Origin: DASSUW01 sp963774155
GTDB taxonomy: Bacteria > Actinomycetota > Thermoleophilia > Solirubrobacterales > Solirubrobacteraceae
NCBI GenBank assembly: GCA_963774155.1
Contig: CAVZDW010000013.1
Span: forward strand, 1 to 64,000
Direction: 5' to 3'
DNA length: 64,000 nt
Part shown: piece after piece, positions 25,424 to 32,706 of the stretch
How positions within the stretch are numbered: position 1 is the stretch's first letter
Layout of the letters: each line of letters starts with the position of its first letter
Position numbers and translations under genes: made by a program
Notes under the pieces: generated by a model
The model's database searches: none
The model's input: the letters and a program-made list of their open reading frames with translations, nothing else
What the model was told of the DNA's origin: nothing

Positions 25424-26318
25424 GTGCGCAAACCCGACTCGCAGCCGGGAGGTCGGCCGCGGGGAGCGGGTCCTTCCCGGCGTCTGGCGGCTCCGGCTGC
25501 CGCTGCCCTGGCCCGGCGTCCCGCACTGCAACGCGTGGGCCTTGGCGGCCGGCGACGGCATCGTCCTCGTCGACACGGGGATGCACGAGCCGGGCTCGAT
25601 GATGCACCTCCAGCGCGCGCTCGATCAGGCCCGCCTGCGGATCGAGCACGTGAAGCTGATCGTCTGCACGCACGCGCACGTGGACCATTGCGGCCAGGCG
25701 CCGGCGATCGCCGAGCAGGCGGGCTGCGAGGTGTGGATGCACGAGGCCCACGCCCAGCGCAAGGGCTCCCGCACCGGCCAGGCCGGGACGCTGCGCATCG
25801 ACCGGGAGCTGACCGAGGGCGACACCGTCGCCACCGACCTCGGCGAGTGGCGGGTCATCGAGACGCCCGGCCACGCCCCCTCGCACATCTGCCTCTACCA
25901 GCCCGAGCGCCGCCTGCTCGTCTCCGGCGACCACGTGCTCGGCCGCGTCGCGCTCTACTTCGAGACCGGGCACACGCCGGATCCGGTGCAGGAGTTCCTG
26001 CACTCGCTCGACAAGCTCGACGGCATCGACGCCCGGCTCGCCCTGGCGGGCCACGGCCGCCCCTTCACCGACGTGCCGGGCCACGTCTCGGCCAACCGCT
26101 CGCTGGTCGAGACGAGGCTCCAGGCCACGCTGGAATGCCTCGCCCGCGGGCCCAAGACCGCCTACGCGGTCGCCGAGCACCTGTACGGCGACGGGCTGAA
26201 CGAGGTCACCACGGGCTGGCTCCTCGACAAGACGCACGCCTGGCTCGCCCATCTCGAGCGCCGCGGACTGGTCGTTCGGCGGGGAGAAGCACCCGAATGC
26301 TGGGAGCGCGCGGCCTAG
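25424..26318 (+). CDS. MBL-fold hydrolase with C-terminal winged-helix-like domain; 5' end probably shifted by one base
   Basis: The conserved frame reads ERVLPGVWRLRLPLPWPGVP, then HCNAWALAAGDGIVLVDTGM, the metal site CTHAHVDHCGQAP, IETPGHAPSHICLY, LVSGDHVLGR and LAGHGRPF, followed by the winged-helix-like end of LACTB2-type proteins (KTAYAVAEHLYGDGLNEVTT). That frame has no ATG, GTG or TTG between the upstream stop (25371-25373) and codon 25542, which is inside the domain. GTG 25424 follows a TACCGT box and would join the domain if one base near 25446 is extra. The start given is therefore a reconstruction. Confidence 0.7.
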
Positions 26319-26321
26319 ACT
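26316..26321 (+). promoter_or_regulatory. -10 box (TAGACT) made from the upstream stop codon, for metF
   Basis: TAGACT begins with the TAG stop of the MBL gene and ends 6 bases before the metF ATG at 26328; there is no ribosome site. Confidence 0.45.
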
Positions 26322-26327
26322 TCGGGC

Positions 26328-27230
26328 ATGCGGATCGACGAGCGACTGGCGGGCGGCTCCGAGCCGGCGTTCTCCTTCGAGTTCTTCCCGCCGAGGACCG
26401 ACGAGGGCGAGCGCAACCTCGGGCGCGCGCTGGCCGAGCTGGCCCGCCTGGACCCGACCTTCGTGTCGGTGACCTACGGCGCCGGCGGCAACGCGGTGCA
26501 GAAGCGCAAGACCGTCGACATCGTGTCGTCGATCAAGACCGCGTACGGGCTCGAGGCCATGGCGCACTTCACCTGCGTCGGCGCCACGACCGACGAGCTG
26601 CGCGAGACGCTGGACCTCATGCGCGACGCGGGCATCAAGAACGTCCTCGCCCTGCGCGGGGATCCGCCGCAGGGCCAGACGGAGTGGACCGCCACCGAGG
26701 GCGGCCTCAGGTACTCACGCGAGCTGATCGAGCTGATCCGCGACGACTACGACTTCGCGATCGGCGCGGCCTGCTTCCCCGAGGTCCACATCCACGCGAC
26801 GTCCGCCGAGAGCGACCTGAGCTACCTCAAGGAGAAGGTCGACGCGGGGGCGCGCTTCCTCATCACCCAGCTCTTCTTCGACAACGGGATCTACTGGGAC
26901 TTCGTCGCCCGGGCCCGCGACACCGGCATCGACGTCCCGATCATCCCGGGCATCATGCCGATCACCAACTTCGATCAGATCCGGCGCTTCACGAGCATGT
27001 GCGGCGCCACGATCCCGGACCAGCTGATGCGGGAGCTCGGCCTGCGCGCCGACCAGCCCGACGCGGTGGCCGACTTCGGCGTGGCCTACGCGACGCTCCA
27101 GTGCGCGGACCTGCTGGCCAAGGGCGCGCCGGGCATCCACTTCTACACCCTGAACCGCTCGACCGCCACGCGCGCGATCCTCAGCGCCCTGCGCACGATG
27201 ACGCCCTGGCGGGACGCGGTCGCGGCGTAG
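26328..27230 (+). CDS. metF: 5,10-Methylenetetrahydrofolate reductase
   Basis: The 300-residue protein has the full MetF barrel: FSFEFFPPRTDEGERNL at the start, FVSVTYGAGGN, HFTCVGATTDELRETLD, NVLALRGDPP, then GAACFPEVHIHA and FLITQLFFDN, and PIIPGIMPITNFDQIRR near the end. It reduces methylene-THF to methyl-THF for methionine synthesis with FAD bound to the barrel. Glu of FSFEFF is the conserved acid. It is close in length to the E. coli enzyme and has no regulatory domain. No methionine synthase gene is present in the window. Confidence 0.95.
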   Translation: MRIDERLAGGSEPAFSFEFFPPRTDEGERNLGRALAELARLDPTFVSVTYGAGGNAVQKRKTVDIVSSIKTAYGLEAMAHFTCVGATTDELRETLDLMRDAGIKNVLALRGDPPQGQTEWTATEGGLRYSRELIELIRDDYDFAIGAACFPEVHIHATSAESDLSYLKEKVDAGARFLITQLFFDNGIYWDFVARARDTGIDVPIIPGIMPITNFDQIRRFTSMCGATIPDQLMRELGLRADQPDAVADFGVAYATLQCADLLAKGAPGIHFYTLNRSTATRAILSALRTMTPWRDAVAA

Positions 27231-27321
27231 CGCTTTCACGATCCTGCGCTGAGCCCGCGCCAGGCCCGCGGCGCGCGATATGGTCCGCCGCCATCTGTCC
27301 CTAGACCGATGGGAGGGTCAC

Positions 27322-28917
27322 GTGAGGGGGAAGGGATTGGCACTGGGCCTCGGTGCCCTGCTGCTGTTCGCCGCGCCGGCCTCCGGCGCGTCCAAGAACG
27401 TCAAGCTGCTGGACAACTTGCCGGAGGTGAAGGACGCCACGGCGATCAACTTCCTGGAGTACGGCGGGAAGCGCGACAAGGGGTGGGGTCGGAGCAAGCA
27501 CCGGCGCTCGCACGACGTGATGCTGGTCACCGGCCGGTTCGGCCTGAAGTCGTATTCGCTGCGAGATCCCGCGCATCCGGAGTTGCTCGACGAGGTGACG
27601 GCGGAGGAGCTGCGGCTCCCCGGCGATCCGGCCGTCAACTTCGATCCGGCGCAGGGTCCGGTCTCCACGTTCTGGCAGAACGAGGACATGGACGTCGACC
27701 GCGACCGCAAGCTCGCGTTGCTGTCGCGCGATCCGCGCGCGTACGCGGGGTCGACCACCCGCGAGCCGGGTGAGCCGGACCCGAACAACGCCACCAACAT
27801 CGCCGGCGTCTACATCATCGACGCGAAGGATCCCAAGCGCCTGCGGATCCTGAGCTTCGAGCAGCTGCCGACCGGCCACACCACCACCTGCATCAACGAC
27901 TGCGAGTGGCTGTGGACCGGCGGTCCGGCCGCGACCACGAAGCAGCAGGGGCCGCCGCAGAACTGGACGTTCGGACGCCCGATCATCGTCACCGACCTGC
28001 GCGACCCGCGCGACCCGCGCGGCTACCCGATGAACCCGGTCGACCTGTTCCGGCGCGACGGCGCGACGGCGTACTCGCACGACGTCCAGGTCGACGACAT
28101 GGGCATCGCCTGGGTCTCGGGCGACGGCGGCACCCGCGGGTACTGGACCGAGGGCAGGCACTATGACCCGCTCGAGGGCCGCAAGCGCACGGCGACGCCG
28201 CTGGACCCGATTCCGTACGGCGGCGGTGGCCTCCCGGCCTCGGTCGTCGGCGACACGACCGGCGGCTTCGAGCACAACGCCTGGCGTCCGGTCGGCAAGG
28301 ACGCCCCGAAGGGCGACCGCCGGTACCGCAAGGGCGAGCTGCTGCTCGCCACGGAGGAGGACTTCGGCCCCGCCACCGAAGCGTGCGCGAATCGCGGCCA
28401 GTTCACGATCGCCTCGTTGAAGGACAGCTTCAACGGCGAGGCGTGGAAGTCCACCCCGGCGAACCCGTTCCGGCTCGAGGTGGTCGGCAAGTGGAGCCCG
28501 GCAGGTCAGGAGGGCTCGCGTCCGGTCGGTGGTCCGTATGACCCGAACGCGAACTTCTGCTCGGCGCACTACTTCGACGTGGACGGGCCCGTCGTGACGT
28601 ACGCCTGGTACGGCGAGGGGACGCGGTTCCTGGACATCTCCGATCCGGCCAACCCGCGCCAGTTCGCGTACTGGCGGCCCGACGACACGATCGTCTGGGC
28701 CTCCTACCTGCACGACGGATACGTCTACACCGCGGACCGCAACCGTGGCGTGGACGTCCTGAAGTTCGCTCCGGGCGCCAGCTCGGCGCGGACGAGCGGC
28801 AAGGAGGTCGTGGCACCGCCGCAGTCGGCGCGCCACCGTCGCTTCCTCGCGCGGATCGCGGCCCAGTTCCGGGCCGATCCCGCCACGGCCGGGCTCTGCT
28901 TCCTGCCCGTGACCTAG
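27322..28917 (+). CDS. Secreted LVIVD-repeat/beta-propeller-like protein
   Basis: The 531-residue protein starts at GTG 27322, 4 bases after a GGGAGGG ribosome site (27311-27317), and has a signal peptide (KGLALGLGALLLFAAPASGA). The mature part repeats short strands like those of LVIVD propellers: LVTGRFGLKSYSLRDPAHPE, IAGVYIIDAKDPKRLRILSF, ARFLDI-type TRFLDISDPANPRQFAYWRP and VYTADRNRGVDVLKF. Five cysteines suggest disulfides. Relatives are common in actinobacteria, usually with no tested function. It is followed by a 30-bp palindrome that probably ends its transcript. Confidence 0.7.
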   Translation: MRGKGLALGLGALLLFAAPASGASKNVKLLDNLPEVKDATAINFLEYGGKRDKGWGRSKHRRSHDVMLVTGRFGLKSYSLRDPAHPELLDEVTAEELRLPGDPAVNFDPAQGPVSTFWQNEDMDVDRDRKLALLSRDPRAYAGSTTREPGEPDPNNATNIAGVYIIDAKDPKRLRILSFEQLPTGHTTTCINDCEWLWTGGPAATTKQQGPPQNWTFGRPIIVTDLRDPRDPRGYPMNPVDLFRRDGATAYSHDVQVDDMGIAWVSGDGGTRGYWTEGRHYDPLEGRKRTATPLDPIPYGGGGLPASVVGDTTGGFEHNAWRPVGKDAPKGDRRYRKGELLLATEEDFGPATEACANRGQFTIASLKDSFNGEAWKSTPANPFRLEVVGKWSPAGQEGSRPVGGPYDPNANFCSAHYFDVDGPVVTYAWYGEGTRFLDISDPANPRQFAYWRPDDTIVWASYLHDGYVYTADRNRGVDVLKFAPGASSARTSGKEVVAPPQSARHRRFLARIAAQFRADPATAGLCFLPVT

Positions 28918-28918
28918 C

Positions 28919-29251
28919 TCATGAGGAGCCGTGCCGGCCCGTACGGGCCGGCACGGCGCCCTCGGGCGGCCGGATATCGAGCGCGTGGGCCACTCGCGGC
29001 TGCCCGTTGACGTGCCAGGCGATGTCGACCTGGTCGTTCTTCCGGTAGGTCCCGATCCCCCAGGCGCCCCAGAACCAGCGCCAGAAGCCGAGGCGGCCCT
29101 CCTTGGCGAGCGGGCGGTCGAAGACGAGGATGCGCCCGCGGATCTCGTAGTCGCGGCCGGGCTCCTGGCGGACGCCGTTGATGAAGACCTCGAACGGCGC
29201 GCGCACGCCGGAGGGGAGTTCGACGGTCCAGTCCGCCACGGTCGCCATCAT
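28919..29251 (-). CDS. Hypothetical protein, small, unknown function
   Basis: The product is 109-110 residues (two adjacent ATGs at 29251 and 29248). It is a compact alpha/beta sequence: TVADWTVELPSGVRAPFEVF, INGVRQEPGRDYEIRGRILV, then GFWRWFWGAWGIGTYRKNDQ and VDIAWHVNGQPRVAHALDI. The Trp-rich segment and an immunoglobulin-like strand pattern are the only features. The start codon overlaps that of the divergent YgjP-type gene, and the last residues are coded inside a palindrome beside the preceding gene's stop. Confidence 0.55.
   Translation of the reverse strand: MMATVADWTVELPSGVRAPFEVFINGVRQEPGRDYEIRGRILVFDRPLAKEGRLGFWRWFWGAWGIGTYRKNDQVDIAWHVNGQPRVAHALDIRPPEGAVPARTGRHGSS
28928..28957. terminator. 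30-bp perfect palindrome at the end of two convergent genes
   Basis: GCCGTGCCGGCCCGT (28928-28942) is followed at once by its exact reverse complement. It starts 10 bases after the stop of the secreted propeller-like gene and lies within the last codons of the convergent small gene. A hairpin of up to 13-15 bp with a minimal loop could stop transcription in both directions; as a DNA palindrome it may also extrude as a cruciform. Confidence 0.5.
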
Positions 29252-29903
29252 GGCAGCGGTGACCGAGTACACCCTGCGTCGATCGCCGCGCGCTCGGCGG
29301 GTGCGCGTGAGCGTCGAGAGCGACGGCGCGGTGCGCGTGACCCTGCCGCGGCGGGCGCCGCTGCGCGAGGCCGACGCCGCGGTCCAGGAGCTGGCGCCGT
29401 GGATCGAGCGCCGCCGGCGCGCCCTGGCCGCCGCCGCGGCCGAGGTGGCGCGCACGCCGGGGACGGTCCCGTACCTGGGCCGCGAGTTGCAGCTCGTGCC
29501 CGAGCCCGGCCGGACGCGGGCGCACCGCCGCGGCGACATCCTGCTCGTGCCCGAGGCCGGCGGGGAGGCGATCGAGCGCTGGTACCGCCGCGCCGCGCGC
29601 ACCGAGTTCACGCAGCGGCTCGACGCCGCGACGGCCCGCGCCGGCGTGACCTACACGCGCCTGACCATCCGCGGGCAGCGCACGCGCTGGGCCTCGTGCT
29701 CGGCCGGGGGCGCGATGTCGTTCAACTGGCGGCTGCTGCTCGCGCCGGAGCCGGTGGTCGACTACGTCGTCGAGCACGAGGTCTGCCACATCACGGTGAT
29801 GGACCACTCGAAGCGCTTCTGGGCGCTGCTCGAGGCTCGCGTCCCCGACTGGCGCGACCACGCCGCCTGGCTGCGGCGCTACGGGTCGACGCTGGTGCTC
29901 TGA
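29250..29903 (+). CDS. YgjP/M48-like zinc metallopeptidase (DUF45 type)
   Basis: The 217-residue protein has the YgjP N-terminal strands (YTLRRSPRARRVRVSVESDG) and the zinc motif VVEHEVCHITVMDHSKRFWA: HExxH with a third His after five residues, followed by the typical FW. The Asn/Trp segment MSFNWRLLLAPE before it is also family-typical. These proteins sit in restriction-linked or stand-alone contexts; the substrate is unknown. Start is either ATG 29250, which overlaps the divergent start codon, or GTG 29259, which fits the family N-terminus; neither has a ribosome site. Confidence 0.8.
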   Translation: MAAVTEYTLRRSPRARRVRVSVESDGAVRVTLPRRAPLREADAAVQELAPWIERRRRALAAAAAEVARTPGTVPYLGRELQLVPEPGRTRAHRRGDILLVPEAGGEAIERWYRRAARTEFTQRLDAATARAGVTYTRLTIRGQRTRWASCSAGGAMSFNWRLLLAPEPVVDYVVEHEVCHITVMDHSKRFWALLEARVPDWRDHAAWLRRYGSTLVL

Positions 29904-30244
29904 AGCGCGCGCCGGAGCGCGTCGTACGGCGTCTCCCCGCGCTCGGGCGCGACCACCTCGCGGTGCACGCGGCCGGTCCACGCCTCGACCTCGCCGTCCC
30001 CGCGGACGTCGATCCCGGCGCGCACCGCCGGGCGCCAGCGCCCCGGTCCGCGCAGCTCCGCGCGGGTCGCCACCTGTTCGGAGGGCGCGAAGCGCCGGAA
30101 GCGCACGTCGATCGTGCCGAGCCGCGTCGTGGTCGCCGCGGCGCGGGTCTCGCGCTCGATCACCTCGAGCGCCTGCTGCAGCGTGTCCGCCCGCTCGCGC
30201 TGCACGCTCGGCCCCGTGCGCACGGTCACGGTCCAGGCGCTCAT
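29879..30244 (-). CDS. Conserved hypothetical protein
   Basis: The 121-residue protein begins MSAWTVTVRTGPSVQRERAD and has one long amphipathic helix (TLQQALEVIERETRAAA) followed by beta strands (TIDVRFRRFAPSEQVATRAE and RAGIDVRGDGEVEAWTGRVH). No family is recognised. Its ATG overlaps the TGA of the lipoprotein gene upstream (ATGA, 30241-30244), so both come from one message. The end overlaps the end of the YgjP-type gene by 25 bases on the other strand. Confidence 0.55.
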   Translation of the reverse strand: MSAWTVTVRTGPSVQRERADTLQQALEVIERETRAAATTTRLGTIDVRFRRFAPSEQVATRAELRGPGRWRPAVRAGIDVRGDGEVEAWTGRVHREVVAPERGETPYDALRRALQSTSVDP

Positions 30245-30615
30245 GAGGCCAGGTCGAGCAGGGGCTGCGCGTCCTGCCAGCGGGCGATCTCGCAGCCGTT
30301 CTCGCGCGAGAAGCTCGCGTCGACCTCCTCGCCGCGGAGCGTCCCCGTCACGGTGGCCTTCTCCGGCCCGCCGTACTGCTGGGTGCAGGCGGTGGTCCCG
30401 GGCGTCGGCTCGAAGATGGCGGGATCGAGGTCGGCCACGGTCTTGCAGTCGGGCGACTCCTCGGGTGCGTCGCACGCCACCGTGGCCGTCTTGCCGTCGA
30501 CCGTGATCTCCAGCATCGCGAGCTCCGGGCCCGGAGACGGGCCGCCCGCCGGCACCTCGTCCTCGCCGCAGCCGGCCAGCAGGGCCAGGGCCACGAGGAT
30601 CAGCGCGATCCGCAT
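30241..30615 (-). CDS. Lipoprotein with a subtilisin-inhibitor-like (SSI) domain
   Basis: The 124-residue protein has a lipobox (ALILVALALLAGCGED; lipidated Cys16). The mature part fits the Streptomyces subtilisin inhibitor fold: VACDAPEESPDCKTVADL, TACTQQYGGPEKATVTGTLR, then EVDASFSRENGCEIARWQ, with the two disulfide-forming pairs of cysteines and the CT..YGGP and NGCEIARW motifs. SSI proteins block serine proteases; here it would be anchored to the membrane. The reactive-site loop differs in length from classical SSI, so inhibition is not certain. A TATCTT box ends 6 bases before the ATG. Confidence 0.75.
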   Translation of the reverse strand: MRIALILVALALLAGCGEDEVPAGGPSPGPELAMLEITVDGKTATVACDAPEESPDCKTVADLDPAIFEPTPGTTACTQQYGGPEKATVTGTLRGEEVDASFSRENGCEIARWQDAQPLLDLAS

Positions 30616-30619
30616 ACGA

Positions 30620-32638
30620 TCAAGATAGGACGCCGACGCGCGGGGGCGTCATCAAGCCCTCGACCACGTCCGGGGCGGCCGGCAACCCGAGCAGGAAGCC
30701 CTGGGCCAGCGGGCAGCCGGCGCGCTGCAGGAAGTCGCGCTGGGCCTCCGTCTCCACGCCCTCGGCGACGGCGGTGCGGCCGAGCGCGCGGGCGAGCTGG
30801 AGGATGGCCGTGACCACGGCGGCGGCCTCGGGCCGCTCCGGCACGTCGCGCAGGAACGCGCGATCGATCTTCAGGGTCGAGACGGGCAGCTCGCCGAGGC
30901 GCGACAGGGAGGAGTAGCCGGTGCCGAAGTCGTCGAGCGCGATCCGCAGCCCGAGCGCGTGCAGCTCGCGGACGAGCGCCTCGGCCAGCGCCGGGTCCTC
31001 GACCGTCGAGGACTCGGTCAGCTCGACGGTGAGCCGCGCGGGATCGACCCCGGGCGCCGTGATCCGCTCCCGCACGCGGGCCACGAGGTCGCCGCGCCGC
31101 AGCTGGCTCGGCGACACGTTGAAGGAGATGTGCGGCCGCATGCCGCGCCCGGCCCAGTCCGCCTGCTGGGAGCAGACGGCGCCGAGCACCCAGTCGCCGA
31201 TCGCGTCGATCAGGCCCGACTCCTCGGCCACCGGGATGAAGTCGGCGGGCGAGACCGGCCCGAGCACGGGGTCGTCCCAGCGCAGCAGCGCCTCGAGGCC
31301 GACGAGCAGGCCGGAGCGCAGCGCGAAGATCGGCTGGTAGTGCAGCCGCAGGTCGCCGGCCGTCAGCGCGCGGCGCAGCCGCGCCTCCAGCGAGCCGGCG
31401 GCGGGCGCCTCCCGCACCGTGCCGGTCGCCCACGTGCCGAGCACGCGGTCGCCCTCGGAGAGCAGGGTGAGCTGCCAGCTCACGAGCCGGTCGCCGTCGA
31501 CCACGTGCTCGGCCCGCTCGCCGCCGAGCAGGGCGGCCCGCACCGCGTCGCGCTCGGCCTCCGGTACCGCGGCGGCGGCCCAGTCGGTGCCGAGCAGCTC
31601 CTCCTCGGAACGGCCGGCCAGCGCGCACGCGTTGTCGTTGGCGAGCAGGACGCGGCCCTCGGCGTCGAGCGCCAGGAGCGGCGCCTCGGCGGCGTCGAGC
31701 CAGCGGCGCGTGCCGTCGACGGGGGCGCCGGCATGGCGATCGAGGTACTGCGCGACCTGCCCGCCGACGGTGGCGAACATGGCCTGGATCTCGGGGTTGG
31801 GCTCGCTGATCCCGTGCGAGAAGAACTCGATGACGCCCGCGCAGTGGTCGGCGATGGCGATCGGGAACGCGGTCGCGGTCATCAGGCCGGCCCGGCGGGC
31901 CGTGAGCGCCCGCGGCTCGTTGGAGGCCACGTCGGCCACCCAGGCCGGACGGCGGAACGCCCACACGCGCCCCGGGAGTCCCTGCCCGGCCGCCAGCACC
32001 GTGCGGCTCGAGGCGTCCGCCAGGGCGGCGACCTCGGCGGTCGCGGTCGCGGCGTGCCACGTGGCCGCGCAGCGCAGCTCGCTGCCGTCGTCCGAGGGGC
32101 GCCAGACCGCGCCGCAGCTCCAGCCGAGCGTCTCGCCGAGCGTGGCCAGCACCCGCGCCAGCAGCTCCGCGGGGTCCAGCCCGGCGGCCACGTGGTCGGT
32201 CACCGCCTGCTGGGCGAGCAGGAAGCGATGGGCGCCGCCCACGCGCCGGCGCAGCCGCGTGGCGTCGAGCGCGCGGCGCAGCGCGCTCGGGAGCTGCGCC
32301 GGATCGGGCACCACGGCTGCGGCGCCGTCGAGCCCGCGGACCACCGCGGCCAGGTCGCCGGCGTGCACGTAGGGAGAGACGGCCAGGAAGGGGAGATGGG
32401 GATCGGCGAGGCGCACGAGCGCGAGCGCCTTGCGGGCGGGCACCGCCCGCGGGCCGTCGCCCCCGTAGAGCACCGCGCCCCAGCCGCGCCGCTGCAGCGC
32501 GGCGGTCAGGCCCTCGAGCCCGTCGGCATGCTCGGCGGTCACCCGCCAGCCGGCCTCCTCGAGCGCGCGCGCGATGACCCGCCCGTGGGCGGCGGGAACA
32601 TCGACGAGCAGCGCGCTCAGGGACCGATAAGGCCGCAT
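30620..32638 (-). CDS. Cyclic-di-GMP phosphodiesterase: pseudo-receiver, GAF, PAS and EAL domains
   Basis: The 672-residue protein has a degenerate receiver-like domain (residues 5-130, no phospho-Asp), a GAF domain (about 150-310; GWSCGAVWRPSDDGSELRCA), a PAS domain (about 325-410; APLLALDAEGRVLLANDNAC) and an EAL domain (420-665). The EAL catalytic set is complete: LEALLRW, VELTESSTVED, IALDDFGTGYSS, LKIDRAFL and VAEGVETEAQ with the terminal Gln, so it should hydrolyse c-di-GMP. There is no GGDEF domain. The downstream neighbour's promoter box lies against its stop. A second c-di-GMP protein is encoded 68 bases upstream. Confidence 0.9.
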   Translation of the reverse strand: MRPYRSLSALLVDVPAAHGRVIARALEEAGWRVTAEHADGLEGLTAALQRRGWGAVLYGGDGPRAVPARKALALVRLADPHLPFLAVSPYVHAGDLAAVVRGLDGAAAVVPDPAQLPSALRRALDATRLRRRVGGAHRFLLAQQAVTDHVAAGLDPAELLARVLATLGETLGWSCGAVWRPSDDGSELRCAATWHAATATAEVAALADASSRTVLAAGQGLPGRVWAFRRPAWVADVASNEPRALTARRAGLMTATAFPIAIADHCAGVIEFFSHGISEPNPEIQAMFATVGGQVAQYLDRHAGAPVDGTRRWLDAAEAPLLALDAEGRVLLANDNACALAGRSEEELLGTDWAAAAVPEAERDAVRAALLGGERAEHVVDGDRLVSWQLTLLSEGDRVLGTWATGTVREAPAAGSLEARLRRALTAGDLRLHYQPIFALRSGLLVGLEALLRWDDPVLGPVSPADFIPVAEESGLIDAIGDWVLGAVCSQQADWAGRGMRPHISFNVSPSQLRRGDLVARVRERITAPGVDPARLTVELTESSTVEDPALAEALVRELHALGLRIALDDFGTGYSSLSRLGELPVSTLKIDRAFLRDVPERPEAAAVVTAILQLARALGRTAVAEGVETEAQRDFLQRAGCPLAQGFLLGLPAAPDVVEGLMTPPRVGVLS
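30622..30627 (-). promoter_or_regulatory. Leaderless-type -10 box (TATCTT) for the SSI-like lipoprotein gene
   Basis: TATCTT on the minus strand ends 6 bases before the ATG at 30615 and overlaps the end of the EAL gene, whose TGA is at 30620-30622. Confidence 0.45.
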
Positions 32639-32706
32639 CAGAGACCCATCGGCATTCGCGCCCGGTGCGTTGAGCCGGCCGGGGGCGCGCCGGCCTCGTC
32701 CCGCGG

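Noticed and set aside
10860..25450. Programmed +1 frameshifting as a common mechanism for the broken genes
   Set aside because: The sites share no slippery sequence, stop codon or stimulatory structure; sequencing error or decay explains them more simply.
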